64,000 bases of DNA, taken from Acidimicrobium ferrooxidans (GTDB lineage: Bacteria > Actinomycetota > Geothermincolia > Fen-727 > Anoxymicrobiaceae). The translations under genes were made by a program, and so were the position numbers. The notes under the pieces were generated by a model that made no database searches, was not told the origin of the DNA, and saw nothing but the letters and a program-made list of their open reading frames with translations. Below are positions 1 to 8,215 of the stretch, one piece after another. How positions within the stretch are numbered: the first letter of the stretch is position 1; each line of letters opens with the position of its first letter. The stretch is taken from the NCBI GenBank assembly GCA_020723485.1, contig DYIU01000002.1:653543-717542 (forward strand), written 5' to 3'.

Positions 1-67
1 CGAAGACAATCATCCGGTTCAATCTGTAGCGGGGAATGTACCCTCCGTATGAGCGGATCCCAACCAT
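1..67 (-). CDS. HMG-CoA synthase-like protein, N-terminal fragment
   Basis: The first 22 codons of a leftward gene cut by the window edge. The translation begins MVGIRSYGGYIPRYRLNR, which matches the opening strand of the thiolase-fold hydroxymethylglutaryl-CoA synthase family, whose proteins often start with a similar GIxSYGxYIPRYR stretch. A good ribosome binding site (AAGGGAGTG on the minus strand) lies just upstream of the ATG at 67. The family condenses acyl-CoA units and is often found with thiolases and DUF35 zinc-ribbon partners, but none of that is visible here. The call rests on a short stretch only. Confidence 0.55.
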   Translation of the reverse strand, partial: MVGIRSYGGYIPRYRLNRMIVF

Positions 68-189
68 TTGATCACTCCCTTTCTGCGAAATCTCCTGCCG
101 AAACCGTAATCTATCGTCCGATTCGTACTTGGTCCCATGTCCCGTTTCCGGCCACCCGCGCCGGAGCCGCCTAAAGTCTTTATGAACCA

Positions 190-519
190 CTAGTCGAAGT
201 CAAATACTTCAATATAGGGGAACATCTGCTTGAGGAGCGCCTTGATGCGCTTCCTTTCTTCGGTGTTGGTGACGTGCTTGACCTCTGTTACCGGGCGGCC
301 TTCCTCGTTCTTGGAGGACTTCCAGGAGGTGACGTACCCCGCGATCGCGACCATCCCCACGCCGCGGACGGTGCAGCAGGACGTATCGAAGTGCGCTCCC
401 TTCAGCGCGTACAGGACCTTCTTGCCCTCGAAGTCGACCACGCCCTCGTCGAGCACCTTGTAATACCCACCGATTCCCCTTATCTCCTCGTTGAGAGGGT
501 AGTGGGTGTAACTGGGCAT
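190..519 (-). CDS. Conserved-looking hypothetical protein, 109 aa
   Basis: A small soluble protein with no signal peptide or membrane segment. It has a Gly-rich, Tyr-rich N-terminal part (RGIGGYYKV), a central SCCTVRGVG stretch with adjacent cysteines, and a basic amphipathic C-terminal helix ending in acidic residues. The start ATG has GGGAGTG a few bases upstream. It lies between two other leftward genes and could be co-transcribed with the HMG-CoA-synthase-like gene. I do not recognise the family; a small metabolic accessory protein is possible but unsupported. Confidence 0.6.
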   Translation of the reverse strand: MPSYTHYPLNEEIRGIGGYYKVLDEGVVDFEGKKVLYALKGAHFDTSCCTVRGVGMVAIAGYVTSWKSSKNEEGRPVTEVKHVTNTEERKRIKALLKQMFPYIEVFDFD

Positions 520-707
520 TCACACACTCCCGTTGGCTCTCGCCCGACACTTTTCCGGCGCAATTATAACCCCCACGGGCGCCCGACTACCATCGTGTCA
601 AGTGGAGTTCGACCGCCGGTAGAAAACCGGTGCCGCGGGCGGGGCCTCGAGAGGCGGCGGGGAGGAGAAGCCTTCAGAAACCCAGGCCGGAGGTCGTCAG
701 TCCGGGT

Positions 708-1040
708 TTACGAATGTCCCATGGAGACCGGGTTATCCCACCATGCGCTCTCGAGGCTGGCCCGACAGTAAGGGCAGCTTGTAGCCCTTGCGCCTACTTC
801 CCGCCGGCATTCGGGGCAAGGCTGCCCCTTGACGAACCTGATGGGCTTGTTCGCCACTTCGGACTTCCTGTCGAAGCCGCCGGGGAGCGGCGTGAGGATC
901 ATGAGAATGGCCAACGGCCCGAGGATGAGCCCGGTGACCAGGTAGAAGTATTCATCCCTGCCACGCTTCTTCGCGAGCTCGCGGCAGAGCACGGAGCTTG
1001 ATATGAAAACCACTGCTGTTGCGCACCAACTTGTTATCAC
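708..1040 (-). CDS. Small membrane protein with C-terminal zinc ribbon
   Basis: A 110-residue protein with two hydrophobic segments (about residues 3-20 and 33-52) and a C-terminal zinc ribbon of the form CPEC-x10-CPYC (about residues 76-92). The GTG start at 1040 is chosen because an AGGGAGG ribosome binding site sits 6 bases upstream; a longer reading from 1082 has no such site. The architecture is typical of small membrane proteins with a cytoplasmic metal-binding knuckle, whose function is generally unknown. It follows the 3-hydroxyacyl-CoA dehydrogenase on the same strand, about 180 bp away. Confidence 0.6.
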   Translation of the reverse strand: MITSWCATAVVFISSSVLCRELAKKRGRDEYFYLVTGLILGPLAILMILTPLPGGFDRKSEVANKPIRFVKGQPCPECRREVGARATSCPYCRASLESAWWDNPVSMGHS

Positions 1041-1192
1041 GAATCGACCTCCCTTGGCACTGGTTGAATCGACCCGCCTCACTATTAAGTTAAGATTGAA
1101 TTATTAAGTGGGTAGAACAGGTGAGCGCGCCCCCGCGAATAGTATGGCTTGTGCCGGGCATGAGGGTGAGAAAGCAATCGTGCCTTTCGCGT

Positions 1193-1244
1193 CCTGTTGA
1201 AGATGTTGAATATGTTGCTCACGCAACGAAAGTGGTCTGACCCC
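1193..1244 (-). repeat. GGGGTCAG palindromic repeat over the 3' end of the dehydrogenase gene
   Basis: Read on the minus strand, this 52-base element begins GGGGTCAGACCACTTTCG and contains the hairpin GTTGC-TCAC-GCAAC (plus-strand 1214-1227). The stop codon of the dehydrogenase gene (1219-1221) lies in the hairpin loop, so the last residues of the protein (GQTTFVA) are encoded by the repeat. It aligns base for base with the element at 49727-49778 (42 of 52 identical), with four of the ten differences in the hairpin loop. This is the pattern expected of REP-type dispersed palindromes. Confidence 0.7.
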
Positions 1245-2421
1245 GATTGACCATGTCGCGGAGGAGGCCGGGGGCGAAGAAGTTGTGGTTGCCGGTCCGG
1301 GCGAACAGCTCATCGGCCGATTCGAGCACCGAGCCGAGCCCCATGCTGCACGCGAGCTCCAGCGGCCCCATCGGGAAGTTGAAGCCGAGCCGCGCGGCCT
1401 TGTCGATATCGGCCGGCTGCGCCACCCCGGACTCCACGAGCCGGACGGACTCGAGCATCATCGGCAGCATCACCCTTCTCATGATGACGCCGGACCTCTC
1501 GTCCGTACGCTCTTCGGCCGCATCCGTCCCGCCTGCTCCGGCGACGTCGTAAGGGGCCCTCTTGCCCGTCGAGTAATCGTAGAAGCCTCGGCCCGATTTT
1601 CTCCCCAGCAGGTTCGCGGAGATGAGTCGTCGCATGATGGGTGGCGGAAAGAACCTCGGCTCCCCGGTGTCCTCGTATATGGCCATGGAAGCGCTGTATG
1701 AGACTTCGATCCCTGCGTTGTCTATTATCTGCAGCGGCCCGGGGACCCCCTGGACGCCGAATGTCGCGGCCCGGTCGATCTCTTCAGGGGAAGCGAATCC
1801 CTGGTCTACCATCCGGACCGCTTCGAGCGACCCCGGGATGGTGACGCGGTTCGCGATGAAACCGGCGATGTCCCTTCTGACCGGGACGGTCTCCTTGCCG
1901 ATGCCCCGCGCCCATTCGTCGGTCGCACGGAACGTCTCTTCCGAGGTCAGCACGCCCCTGATTATCTCGCAGAGCCTCATCAGGGGGACCGGGCCGAAGA
2001 AGTGCGCTCCAACGACCTTCTCGGGACGGCCCGTAGCTGAAGCTATGGCCGATATCGAGATGGCTGAAGTGTTGGTCGCGAGGATGGTGTGCCCCGGGCA
2101 TGCGTCGTCCAGCCTCCCGAGAAGCTCCTTCTTGAGCTGGAGGTTCTCGGGCACCGCTTCGACAACGAGGTCGGCGTCCGAGGCGTCCCCGATGTCAGTG
2201 GTGGTGGAGAGATTGGCGAAGGCTTCGGCCCTCTGCTCCTCGCTTATCCTCCCTTTTGCGAGAAGCCTGCCGAGGGACCTCTCTATCTCGGCCATCCCGG
2301 CCTCTAGCCTGGAGGGCTCGATGTCGCTCATCTTCACCCTGTAACCGGCCATCGCCGCCACCTGGGCGATGCCGTTCCCCATGTAGCCCGCACCCACGAC
2401 GAACACATTCTGAATAGCCAC
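1219..2421 (-). CDS. 3-hydroxyacyl-CoA dehydrogenase
   Basis: A 400-residue NAD-dependent 3-hydroxyacyl-CoA dehydrogenase that oxidises 3-hydroxyacyl-CoA to 3-ketoacyl-CoA in beta-oxidation or butanoate-type pathways. The N-terminal Rossmann fold carries VGAGYMGNGIAQ (residues 9-20), a VVEAVPE stretch and the NTSAIS and GAHFFGPVPLM motifs. Two copies of the C-terminal 3HCDH domain follow (about 187-283 and 315-398), so it is longer than the single-domain 280-residue enzymes. There is no enoyl-CoA hydratase domain. The last seven residues come from a GGGGTCAG repeat, suggesting the original C-terminus was overwritten. The divergent neighbour is a sensor kinase. Confidence 0.9.
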   Translation of the reverse strand: MAIQNVFVVGAGYMGNGIAQVAAMAGYRVKMSDIEPSRLEAGMAEIERSLGRLLAKGRISEEQRAEAFANLSTTTDIGDASDADLVVEAVPENLQLKKELLGRLDDACPGHTILATNTSAISISAIASATGRPEKVVGAHFFGPVPLMRLCEIIRGVLTSEETFRATDEWARGIGKETVPVRRDIAGFIANRVTIPGSLEAVRMVDQGFASPEEIDRAATFGVQGVPGPLQIIDNAGIEVSYSASMAIYEDTGEPRFFPPPIMRRLISANLLGRKSGRGFYDYSTGKRAPYDVAGAGGTDAAEERTDERSGVIMRRVMLPMMLESVRLVESGVAQPADIDKAARLGFNFPMGPLELACSMGLGSVLESADELFARTGNHNFFAPGLLRDMVNRGQTTFVA

Positions 2422-2588
2422 CGAGACCTCCCGATAAGTCCGTGTGCATAACTCTAACCCAACGGGCTCTATTGCACGATGCCTGCGTCGTCCCCCGGCA
2501 GGAAAGAGAGTCTCTTTGAAGAATTGATATTCCTCAAGACCCTGGATGACCTGCGCTGTGATAATCTGGGAGGAGAAGCCTTACAGAG

Positions 2589-4310
2589 ATGAGCGGCTAC
2601 CGAGGGATCTCATTGGACAACAATCTCAGAGTGAGCGGCCTGGACTTGATCGGCGACGTCCCCTGGGGAACGCACCTCTGCCAGTTCTACAGGACCAGGG
2701 ACGACATGCTCCAGCTGCTCCTGCCGTACTTCAAGGCTGGGCTGGAGAACAACGAGTTCTGCATGTGGGTGACCTCAGACCCCCTCACGGTCGAGGATGC
2801 CGAGAACGCCCTGCGTGACGTGGTGCCCGACTTCGACCTGAAAAAACAGAACGGACAGGTCGAGGTCGTCCCTCACACCGAGTGGTACATGCTAGGCGGT
2901 TACTTCGACCTGGACAGGGTCTTCGACGGTTGGAAAGCCAAGCTGGCGGGGGCTCTCGAAAAGGGGTTCGAAGGTCTCAGGGCCACCGGCAACACCGCCT
3001 GGCTCGAGGAGAACGACTGGGTGAGCTTCACCGAGTACGAGGAGGAGTTGGAACGCATCATCGGCGACTACCAGATGATGGCCATCTGCACGTATGCGGT
3101 CGACAAATGCAGCGCCACCGAGGTCATCGATGTCGTCAGCAACCACCAGTTCGCCGTCATAGAGCGTGACGGCAAACTGGAGATCATCCAGAGCACGGAG
3201 CGCAAGAAGGCCCGGGAAGCAATAAAGCGGACGGAAGAGCGCTACCGGAGGCTCATCGAGAACATACACGACGCCGTGATTGTCACCGATGCCGACTTCA
3301 GCATTACGGGATGGAACAACGCCGCTGAGAGCATCTATGGGTATTCCGCCGAGGAGGCCCAGGGCTGGTATGTCGGTGAACTGCTCCAGACAACTTTCCC
3401 AAACGGAGACACGCGTGAGTCGACCAGGGAATCCCTCTCCAGGGACGGCCACCTCCGTGTCGAGGTCGGGCAGCGCCGCAAGAACGGCACGGTGGTCCCG
3501 ATTGACGCGATAGTCATCGAGCTCAAGGACCCCGGAGGGGCGCTCGAGGGCTACGTGTCAGTGAACCGCGACATCACCGCCCGCAAGGAGGCGGAAGAGT
3601 CCATGCGGAAGCTCTCGGATGAGCTCCTGAGAGCCAACAGTGAGCTCGACGGCTACGCGAGAGCCGTCTCTCACGACCTGAGGGGACCGCTGTCCGCTGC
3701 CGCCCTTGCGAACGAGATGCTGCGCGACGAGCTCTCCAACCCCGACCTCGAGAAGCTGCGCAAGGAGGTCGACGAAGCTACCGGCGTCGTCAATCGCAAC
3801 ATCGAGAGGTGCGACAACCTCGTAGGCGACCTCCTTACTCTGGCGGAAGCCGGCCAATCGCCTGTGAAGGTCAGCGACGTCAACGTCACGGAAGTGGTGC
3901 AGGACATATTGACGGAAAAGTGTGCCCTCCTCCAGGAATCGGGCTGCCGGGTGCTTTTCGACGACGACCTGGGCCGCGTCCGCGCGAACGCCATACAGAT
4001 ATACCAGCTCTTCAGCAACCTGATGAGCAATGCCATCAGGCACAACGATTCGAGCGAGCCGGTGGTCGAGGTCAGGCTGCTCGGAGCCGGGGAAAGCGGC
4101 CCGCTGCGCTACCTGGTCCGCGACAACGGCAGCGGCATCCCGGAAGAGTACCTGGACGACATCTTCAGGCCGTTCTTCAAGCGGGGGGACAGCTCCGATA
4201 CCGGGATGGGCCTCCCCATTGCGAAGAAGGTGGTCGAGACCTACGGGGGCGAGATCAGGGTATTCAACGACGGCGGCGCCTGCTTCGAGTTCACCATCTT
4301 CGACGCCTGA
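2589..4310 (+). CDS. MEDS-PAS sensor histidine kinase
   Basis: A 573-residue soluble sensor kinase with no membrane segment. Residues about 13-200 form a MEDS domain (PWGTHLCQFY at the start, then TEWYMLGGYFD and CTYAVDKC), a sensory module known from DcmR-type regulators of methylotrophs and methanogens. A PAS domain follows (about 215-335), then a HisKA domain with the phospho-acceptor in SHDLRGPL (His362) and an HATPase domain (NAIRHND, DNGSGIPEEY, GMGLPIAKK). No response regulator is adjacent, so the partner is elsewhere. It is a paralogue of the kinase at 41.8 kb, sharing the H-box and the NDGGACFEF C-terminus. It precedes the glycosyltransferase region by about 95 bp. Confidence 0.88.
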   Translation: MSGYRGISLDNNLRVSGLDLIGDVPWGTHLCQFYRTRDDMLQLLLPYFKAGLENNEFCMWVTSDPLTVEDAENALRDVVPDFDLKKQNGQVEVVPHTEWYMLGGYFDLDRVFDGWKAKLAGALEKGFEGLRATGNTAWLEENDWVSFTEYEEELERIIGDYQMMAICTYAVDKCSATEVIDVVSNHQFAVIERDGKLEIIQSTERKKAREAIKRTEERYRRLIENIHDAVIVTDADFSITGWNNAAESIYGYSAEEAQGWYVGELLQTTFPNGDTRESTRESLSRDGHLRVEVGQRRKNGTVVPIDAIVIELKDPGGALEGYVSVNRDITARKEAEESMRKLSDELLRANSELDGYARAVSHDLRGPLSAAALANEMLRDELSNPDLEKLRKEVDEATGVVNRNIERCDNLVGDLLTLAEAGQSPVKVSDVNVTEVVQDILTEKCALLQESGCRVLFDDDLGRVRANAIQIYQLFSNLMSNAIRHNDSSEPVVEVRLLGAGESGPLRYLVRDNGSGIPEEYLDDIFRPFFKRGDSSDTGMGLPIAKKVVETYGGEIRVFNDGGACFEFTIFDA

Positions 4311-4360
4311 GCGCGGGGGACACCGCCCGACCTAGTTCGCACTCCTCTGCCCTTTCCAAA

Positions 4361-4369
4361 TGATACAAT
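4361..4369 (+). promoter_or_regulatory. Extended -10 promoter element, candidate
   Basis: TGATACAAT gives an extended -10 (TG-N-TACAAT) 37 bases upstream of the TTG start at 4406. No convincing -35 is seen, as expected for extended -10 promoters. It would let the glycosyltransferase be transcribed independently of the kinase gene. Confidence 0.3.
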
Positions 4370-4405
4370 TCCTTGAGTCGGCGGCGGTGTCTTGGAGCTG
4401 ATATC

Positions 4406-5527
4406 TTGAACAGAGTCGAACGCTTCAGGGGCAAAGTCCCCATAGTGGTCATCCTCTATCACAGGGAGGAGGACACGCGAGAAGTCCTCAGCCAGCTGGC
4501 GAAGGTAACTACCGACTACGAACTCATCTTCATCGACAACGGGTTCGATGACGCGGATTACATCCTGGGGCTGAATCCCGCCTCGCACGTCAGAAACGAC
4601 GAGAACGTGGGCATCACCAGGGCCGTCAACCAGGGCCTGGAGATTGCCGATGGACCATACGTCGCAGTCCTGCACAGCGACCTGCTCATCTACGAAGAGG
4701 GGTGGCTCGAGCACATAATCGAGTTCATGGAGCGCCGTCCGAATGTCGGCCTCGTAAGCCTGATCGGGCGGCACTGCATCAAGGAGGACGGCAGCCTGGA
4801 CGAGGAGACCCTGGTGTGCAACCTGCCCGAGTACCAGGATGCTTTTCAGCCGTCCTGGCGCTTCACCGAGATCGCGGCCGCAGACGGCACAGCGCTGGTG
4901 ATGCGCAATCTCGGTTTCCGCGTGGACGAATCCCTGAGCTCTCTCCACTATTACGACATCGACATGTCGATGCAGTACATCTCCGCCGGGTACCGCGTCT
5001 ATAACGCAAACGTCGAGTTGTACCACCTGCGTGAGGAGTACTTCAGGCAGGGAGAGGATTCCGGCGCCGCCAGGACCTCGGGGCGCGAGGAGGACGAGGA
5101 CTACATCGAGGCGCGCTCGAGGTTCCGGGACAAGTGGAGCCACATGCTGCCGATATGCAGGGGATTTATGGACGAGCAGTATTACTACCACAGGGTGGAA
5201 TGGCTGAAGGACCACGCGGCGCGACTCGAGCTGGAATACTCGAAGAGGGGCGAGGAGATAGAACGCGCCAAGGAGTACGTTGGCAGGTTGACGGCCGAGC
5301 TCGACAGGGTCTCCGCCGAGAATCAGCAGAGGGCCGCGGAGATAGACCAGGCGAGGGACAGCATCCGAGGACTCAACGATGAGCTCGCCCTGGCAAGGAG
5401 TCCGTTACCTGATTCACCGCCCGCAGGTGCCTCCATTCTGGAAAGAATTGGATTCTCCCTGCGCACCCGGGGAGTCCGCGCCACCCTGGCGAGCGTGTTA
5501 GGCAGGCTCAAGCCGCGAGTAAAATAG
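4406..5527 (+). CDS. Family 2 glycosyltransferase with coiled-coil tail
   Basis: A 373-residue protein. Residues about 12-210 form a GT-A fold family 2 glycosyltransferase: VVILYHREE, then FIDNGFDD, then VLHSDLLIYEEGW (the metal and nucleotide site region), then ADGTALVMR and HYYDIDMS. Residues about 265-325 are a heptad coiled coil, and the end is a short basic amphipathic tail. The TTG at 4406 is preferred because GGAG lies 8 bases upstream; a TTG at 4373 is possible. It belongs with three related glycosyltransferases in the next 6 kb. The sugar and acceptor are unknown. It converges on the leftward CmcI-like gene with an 18-bp gap. Confidence 0.82.
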   Translation: MNRVERFRGKVPIVVILYHREEDTREVLSQLAKVTTDYELIFIDNGFDDADYILGLNPASHVRNDENVGITRAVNQGLEIADGPYVAVLHSDLLIYEEGWLEHIIEFMERRPNVGLVSLIGRHCIKEDGSLDEETLVCNLPEYQDAFQPSWRFTEIAAADGTALVMRNLGFRVDESLSSLHYYDIDMSMQYISAGYRVYNANVELYHLREEYFRQGEDSGAARTSGREEDEDYIEARSRFRDKWSHMLPICRGFMDEQYYYHRVEWLKDHAARLELEYSKRGEEIERAKEYVGRLTAELDRVSAENQQRAAEIDQARDSIRGLNDELALARSPLPDSPPAGASILERIGFSLRTRGVRATLASVLGRLKPRVK

Positions 5528-5545
5528 TCGTTTGCGGGCGGGAGC

Positions 5546-6250
5546 TCAACGTATCCGTTTCAGAAAGCCTTCTGGGTTGTAAGTGATGATGTAGCGCTCA
5601 CGGGAGCGGTCAACTTCGAAGTCGCTGTTCTCCGCCAGGAATTCCCTTATCGCGGGCAACGGTCCGCCGTCCTGGAAGTCGCCGAACATGCCTTCGCCGG
5701 AATCCGGATGCAGCTCATCGATTATTCCGTCCTCTACGATCGCGTAGCTCCCCACGCTCACGAGCGGTGAATATGCGCGGAGATCTTTCAGGACCTGCGC
5801 CTTGTTGTGGTCGCCGTCGTGAATCAGAAGCACCTTCTTGCCCCTGCATAGTTCCTCGACTCTCTTCACTATCGGCTCCGCCGAGCTGTCTCCCGTGACT
5901 GTCACTATCCTGTCGTGCGCGGCGACGAATGAAGAGCGGTCGGGGTCAATGGTCACCACTATCCCGTTGCCGATGATCTCGAGCATGTCCGCCAGGAACA
6001 GCGCGCTTCCCCCCGTAGCGCTCCCGATCTCGACTACAACATCGGGTCGGACCTCGTGCAGTACCTCCTGGTATATCCACATGTCGAGCGGATTCTTCAG
6101 TGCCATCACGCCCATCCAGGAACAGGTCCCGGACAGCACAATCCTCTGGTGATAGAGTATCCACCGCGCGAGGGTCATCTGGAACTTCTTACTGAATTCA
6201 GCCCTGAAAGGCCGCCTGGAACATGTCAGACGCCTGTAAACACCAGCCAA
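5546..6250 (-). CDS. CmcI-like SAM-dependent methyltransferase/hydroxylase-family protein
   Basis: A 234-residue protein of the CmcI (cephalosporin hydroxylase) family, a Rossmann-fold group that includes sugar O-methyltransferases such as rhamnosyl O-methyltransferase. Diagnostic stretches are VVVEIGSATGGSALFLADML (SAM site), VTIDPD and LLIHDGDHNKAQV (metal/catalytic region), and YAIVEDGIID. The TTG start has AGGAGG about 11 bases upstream. It sits 27 bp behind the methyltransferase-glycosyltransferase fusion on the same strand, so the two are probably one operon. In such loci members methylate sugar hydroxyls; that is the likely role here, by inference. Confidence 0.78.
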   Translation of the reverse strand: MAGVYRRLTCSRRPFRAEFSKKFQMTLARWILYHQRIVLSGTCSWMGVMALKNPLDMWIYQEVLHEVRPDVVVEIGSATGGSALFLADMLEIIGNGIVVTIDPDRSSFVAAHDRIVTVTGDSSAEPIVKRVEELCRGKKVLLIHDGDHNKAQVLKDLRAYSPLVSVGSYAIVEDGIIDELHPDSGEGMFGDFQDGGPLPAIREFLAENSDFEVDRSRERYIITYNPEGFLKRIR

Positions 6251-6277
6251 CAGTCAGTTCACCTCCTGGCGCACCGA

Positions 6278-7999
6278 TCATTTCTTCTTGATGCGCTGAG
6301 CCACACGCCTCGCGGTCGCTGACGCTCCCTCTGTTGCAAGGTGATAAAGGAACTTGCGAACAGGGCCGTCAGGGACGTCAGTGGTTCCCTTCTCACCTTC
6401 ATCCCACGGCGCCGCGGCACTTTGGGCGGAACTCAGCCGGCGTTCAAGCTCCTTGTTCCGCAGTTCGAGTTCTCCCAGGACGCCTTCGACACGTTCGATG
6501 TGAGCCGCCGCTTTGTAGATCTCTTCGGTCTTGGCGTTCGCGTCAGCTTCGACGGCTCGATTGTGAGACTTAAGTTCAGAGTTCTCCTCTGTGAGCTCTT
6601 CAATCCGGCTCCAGGCATATGCTTCGTCCCTGTAGCCGCGGACAATCGGGAGCATGTGTTGCCACTTCCGCCTGAATCTCTCCCTGACAGCCTCGAAGTA
6701 ATCGTCATCATCACCGCCTACAAGCGCAAGGTAACCCTGGTCCGTCCTAGAGCTGTAGTCGACGGTAGCGATGTGCTCGCAGTCGATGCCGACGGCATAT
6801 GCTCTATACCCGGCCTCTATGTACTGCATCGACAGATCGATGTCATAGTAGTGCATTATCCCGAGGGACTCGTCGAGCTGAAGCCCTATGTTTCTCATCA
6901 CGAAAGCAAAGCCGTCGATCGCGGCCACCTCGGTGAAACGCCAGGTTGGCTTGAAACTGCGAGGGAACTTCTCCTGGAGGAACACCGTTGTCTCGAGGTC
7001 CAGGCTGCCGTCCTGCCTGATGCCGTGCCGTCCGCACAGAGAAACCACGCCCACGTCGGGACGGCTCTCCATGAAATCCACCACGTGGTCGAGCCATCCC
7101 TCCTCGAAGACCATTGTGTCATTGTGCAGTACCGCGATATAGGGAGAATCTCCACATTCCGCCAGGCCCTGGTTAACGGCTTTTGTTATCCCCTGGTTGG
7201 TCTCGTTCTTTATCAGCACACGCGGGCTCAGGCTTTCTACGAGCCCCTCGTCTTCAAATCCGTTGTCGACAAGCACCAGGAAGTAGCCGTCTGTCACCCG
7301 CCCGAGCTGCTCGAACATCGCGCGCGTGTGTCCTTCTCGCCCGTACAGGACAACGATTATCGGCACGTCCGCGCGCTCTGACGTCTTCAGGACCGAGTGC
7401 CTTTCCCGGGTGATAGCCGAACTCCGGTAGCCGTCCATCGGCTCGATCACAAAAGAGCCCGCAACCGGAGCCCTTCCACTATCATCAGCATGCTTTCTCG
7501 CCACGCCGAACGAGCTGAGCGGGAACGGGATGTCGTCGACGAGCTCTTCTCCCCCGTCCCAGGTCTCGATGTCCTCGAAACCAGCCTGCCGCATCAGCGC
7601 CTCTAGACCGCTCGGCGTTATCCTCCAGTAGTCGTCCGGGAAATTATGGATATGCATCCTGAACGGTATGCTCACGATGAGCGCCCCGCCGGGTTTGAGA
7701 ATCCGATAAGCTTCCTGGAGCGCCAGCCACGGTTGTCGCACGTGCTCCAGCGTCTCGAGGCAGACCACCGTCCCCACCGATGCCGCGGGAAAATGGCTGT
7801 GTTCCATGTCGTCAACGAGGTCCACACCCGTCCCGGGTCGCAGGTCGCAGCCGATGAATTCGAGCCCGGCGAAATACTCCCTTATGTCTGCGAGCTCCTC
7901 CTGGCCGGGCACCCGGTACGAGCCGAACTCCACAACGGGGCCTTCCAACTCGAACCTCGCAACCTGGTCGCGCAGGAACTTGAGTACTCTCTTCGTCAT
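6278..7999 (-). CDS. Methyltransferase-glycosyltransferase fusion protein
   Basis: A 573-residue two-enzyme protein. Residues about 1-160 are a class I SAM methyltransferase (VVEFGSYRVPGQE, FIGCDLRPG, VVCLETLEHV, RILKPGGALIVSIPF, then HNFPDDYWRITPSG). Residues about 212-420 are a family 2 glycosyltransferase (IIVVLYGREGHTR, VDNGFEDE, VLHNDTMVFEEGW, AIDGFAFVMRN, HYYDIDLSMQY). A coiled coil (about 455-535) and a basic tail (ARRVAQRIKKK) close it. The C-terminal part is a paralogue of the genes at 4406, 8216 and 10506. The fusion suggests that transfer and modification of a glycan are coupled. It is divergent from the radical SAM fusion gene. Confidence 0.85.
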   Translation of the reverse strand: MTKRVLKFLRDQVARFELEGPVVEFGSYRVPGQEELADIREYFAGLEFIGCDLRPGTGVDLVDDMEHSHFPAASVGTVVCLETLEHVRQPWLALQEAYRILKPGGALIVSIPFRMHIHNFPDDYWRITPSGLEALMRQAGFEDIETWDGGEELVDDIPFPLSSFGVARKHADDSGRAPVAGSFVIEPMDGYRSSAITRERHSVLKTSERADVPIIVVLYGREGHTRAMFEQLGRVTDGYFLVLVDNGFEDEGLVESLSPRVLIKNETNQGITKAVNQGLAECGDSPYIAVLHNDTMVFEEGWLDHVVDFMESRPDVGVVSLCGRHGIRQDGSLDLETTVFLQEKFPRSFKPTWRFTEVAAIDGFAFVMRNIGLQLDESLGIMHYYDIDLSMQYIEAGYRAYAVGIDCEHIATVDYSSRTDQGYLALVGGDDDDYFEAVRERFRRKWQHMLPIVRGYRDEAYAWSRIEELTEENSELKSHNRAVEADANAKTEEIYKAAAHIERVEGVLGELELRNKELERRLSSAQSAAAPWDEGEKGTTDVPDGPVRKFLYHLATEGASATARRVAQRIKKK

Positions 8000-8215
8000 T
8001 CGTCTCTACCTCGTCCGGTGTATGTATCCGCCTTCATCGGTCTGGTGGATTAATCCGCAGTCTGCCGTGAAGCCCCTTGGACTCCAAGTGCCTAGGGGAG
8101 TATTGTACCCAACTGGCCCTCGAACTTCGAGGAGCTTATTCGAATCGGCGTCGCGGCGCCTCGCGCCATCAGATGTTCTGCAATAATATTGGCAGACATC
8201 ATCCGAGGCGAGCAT

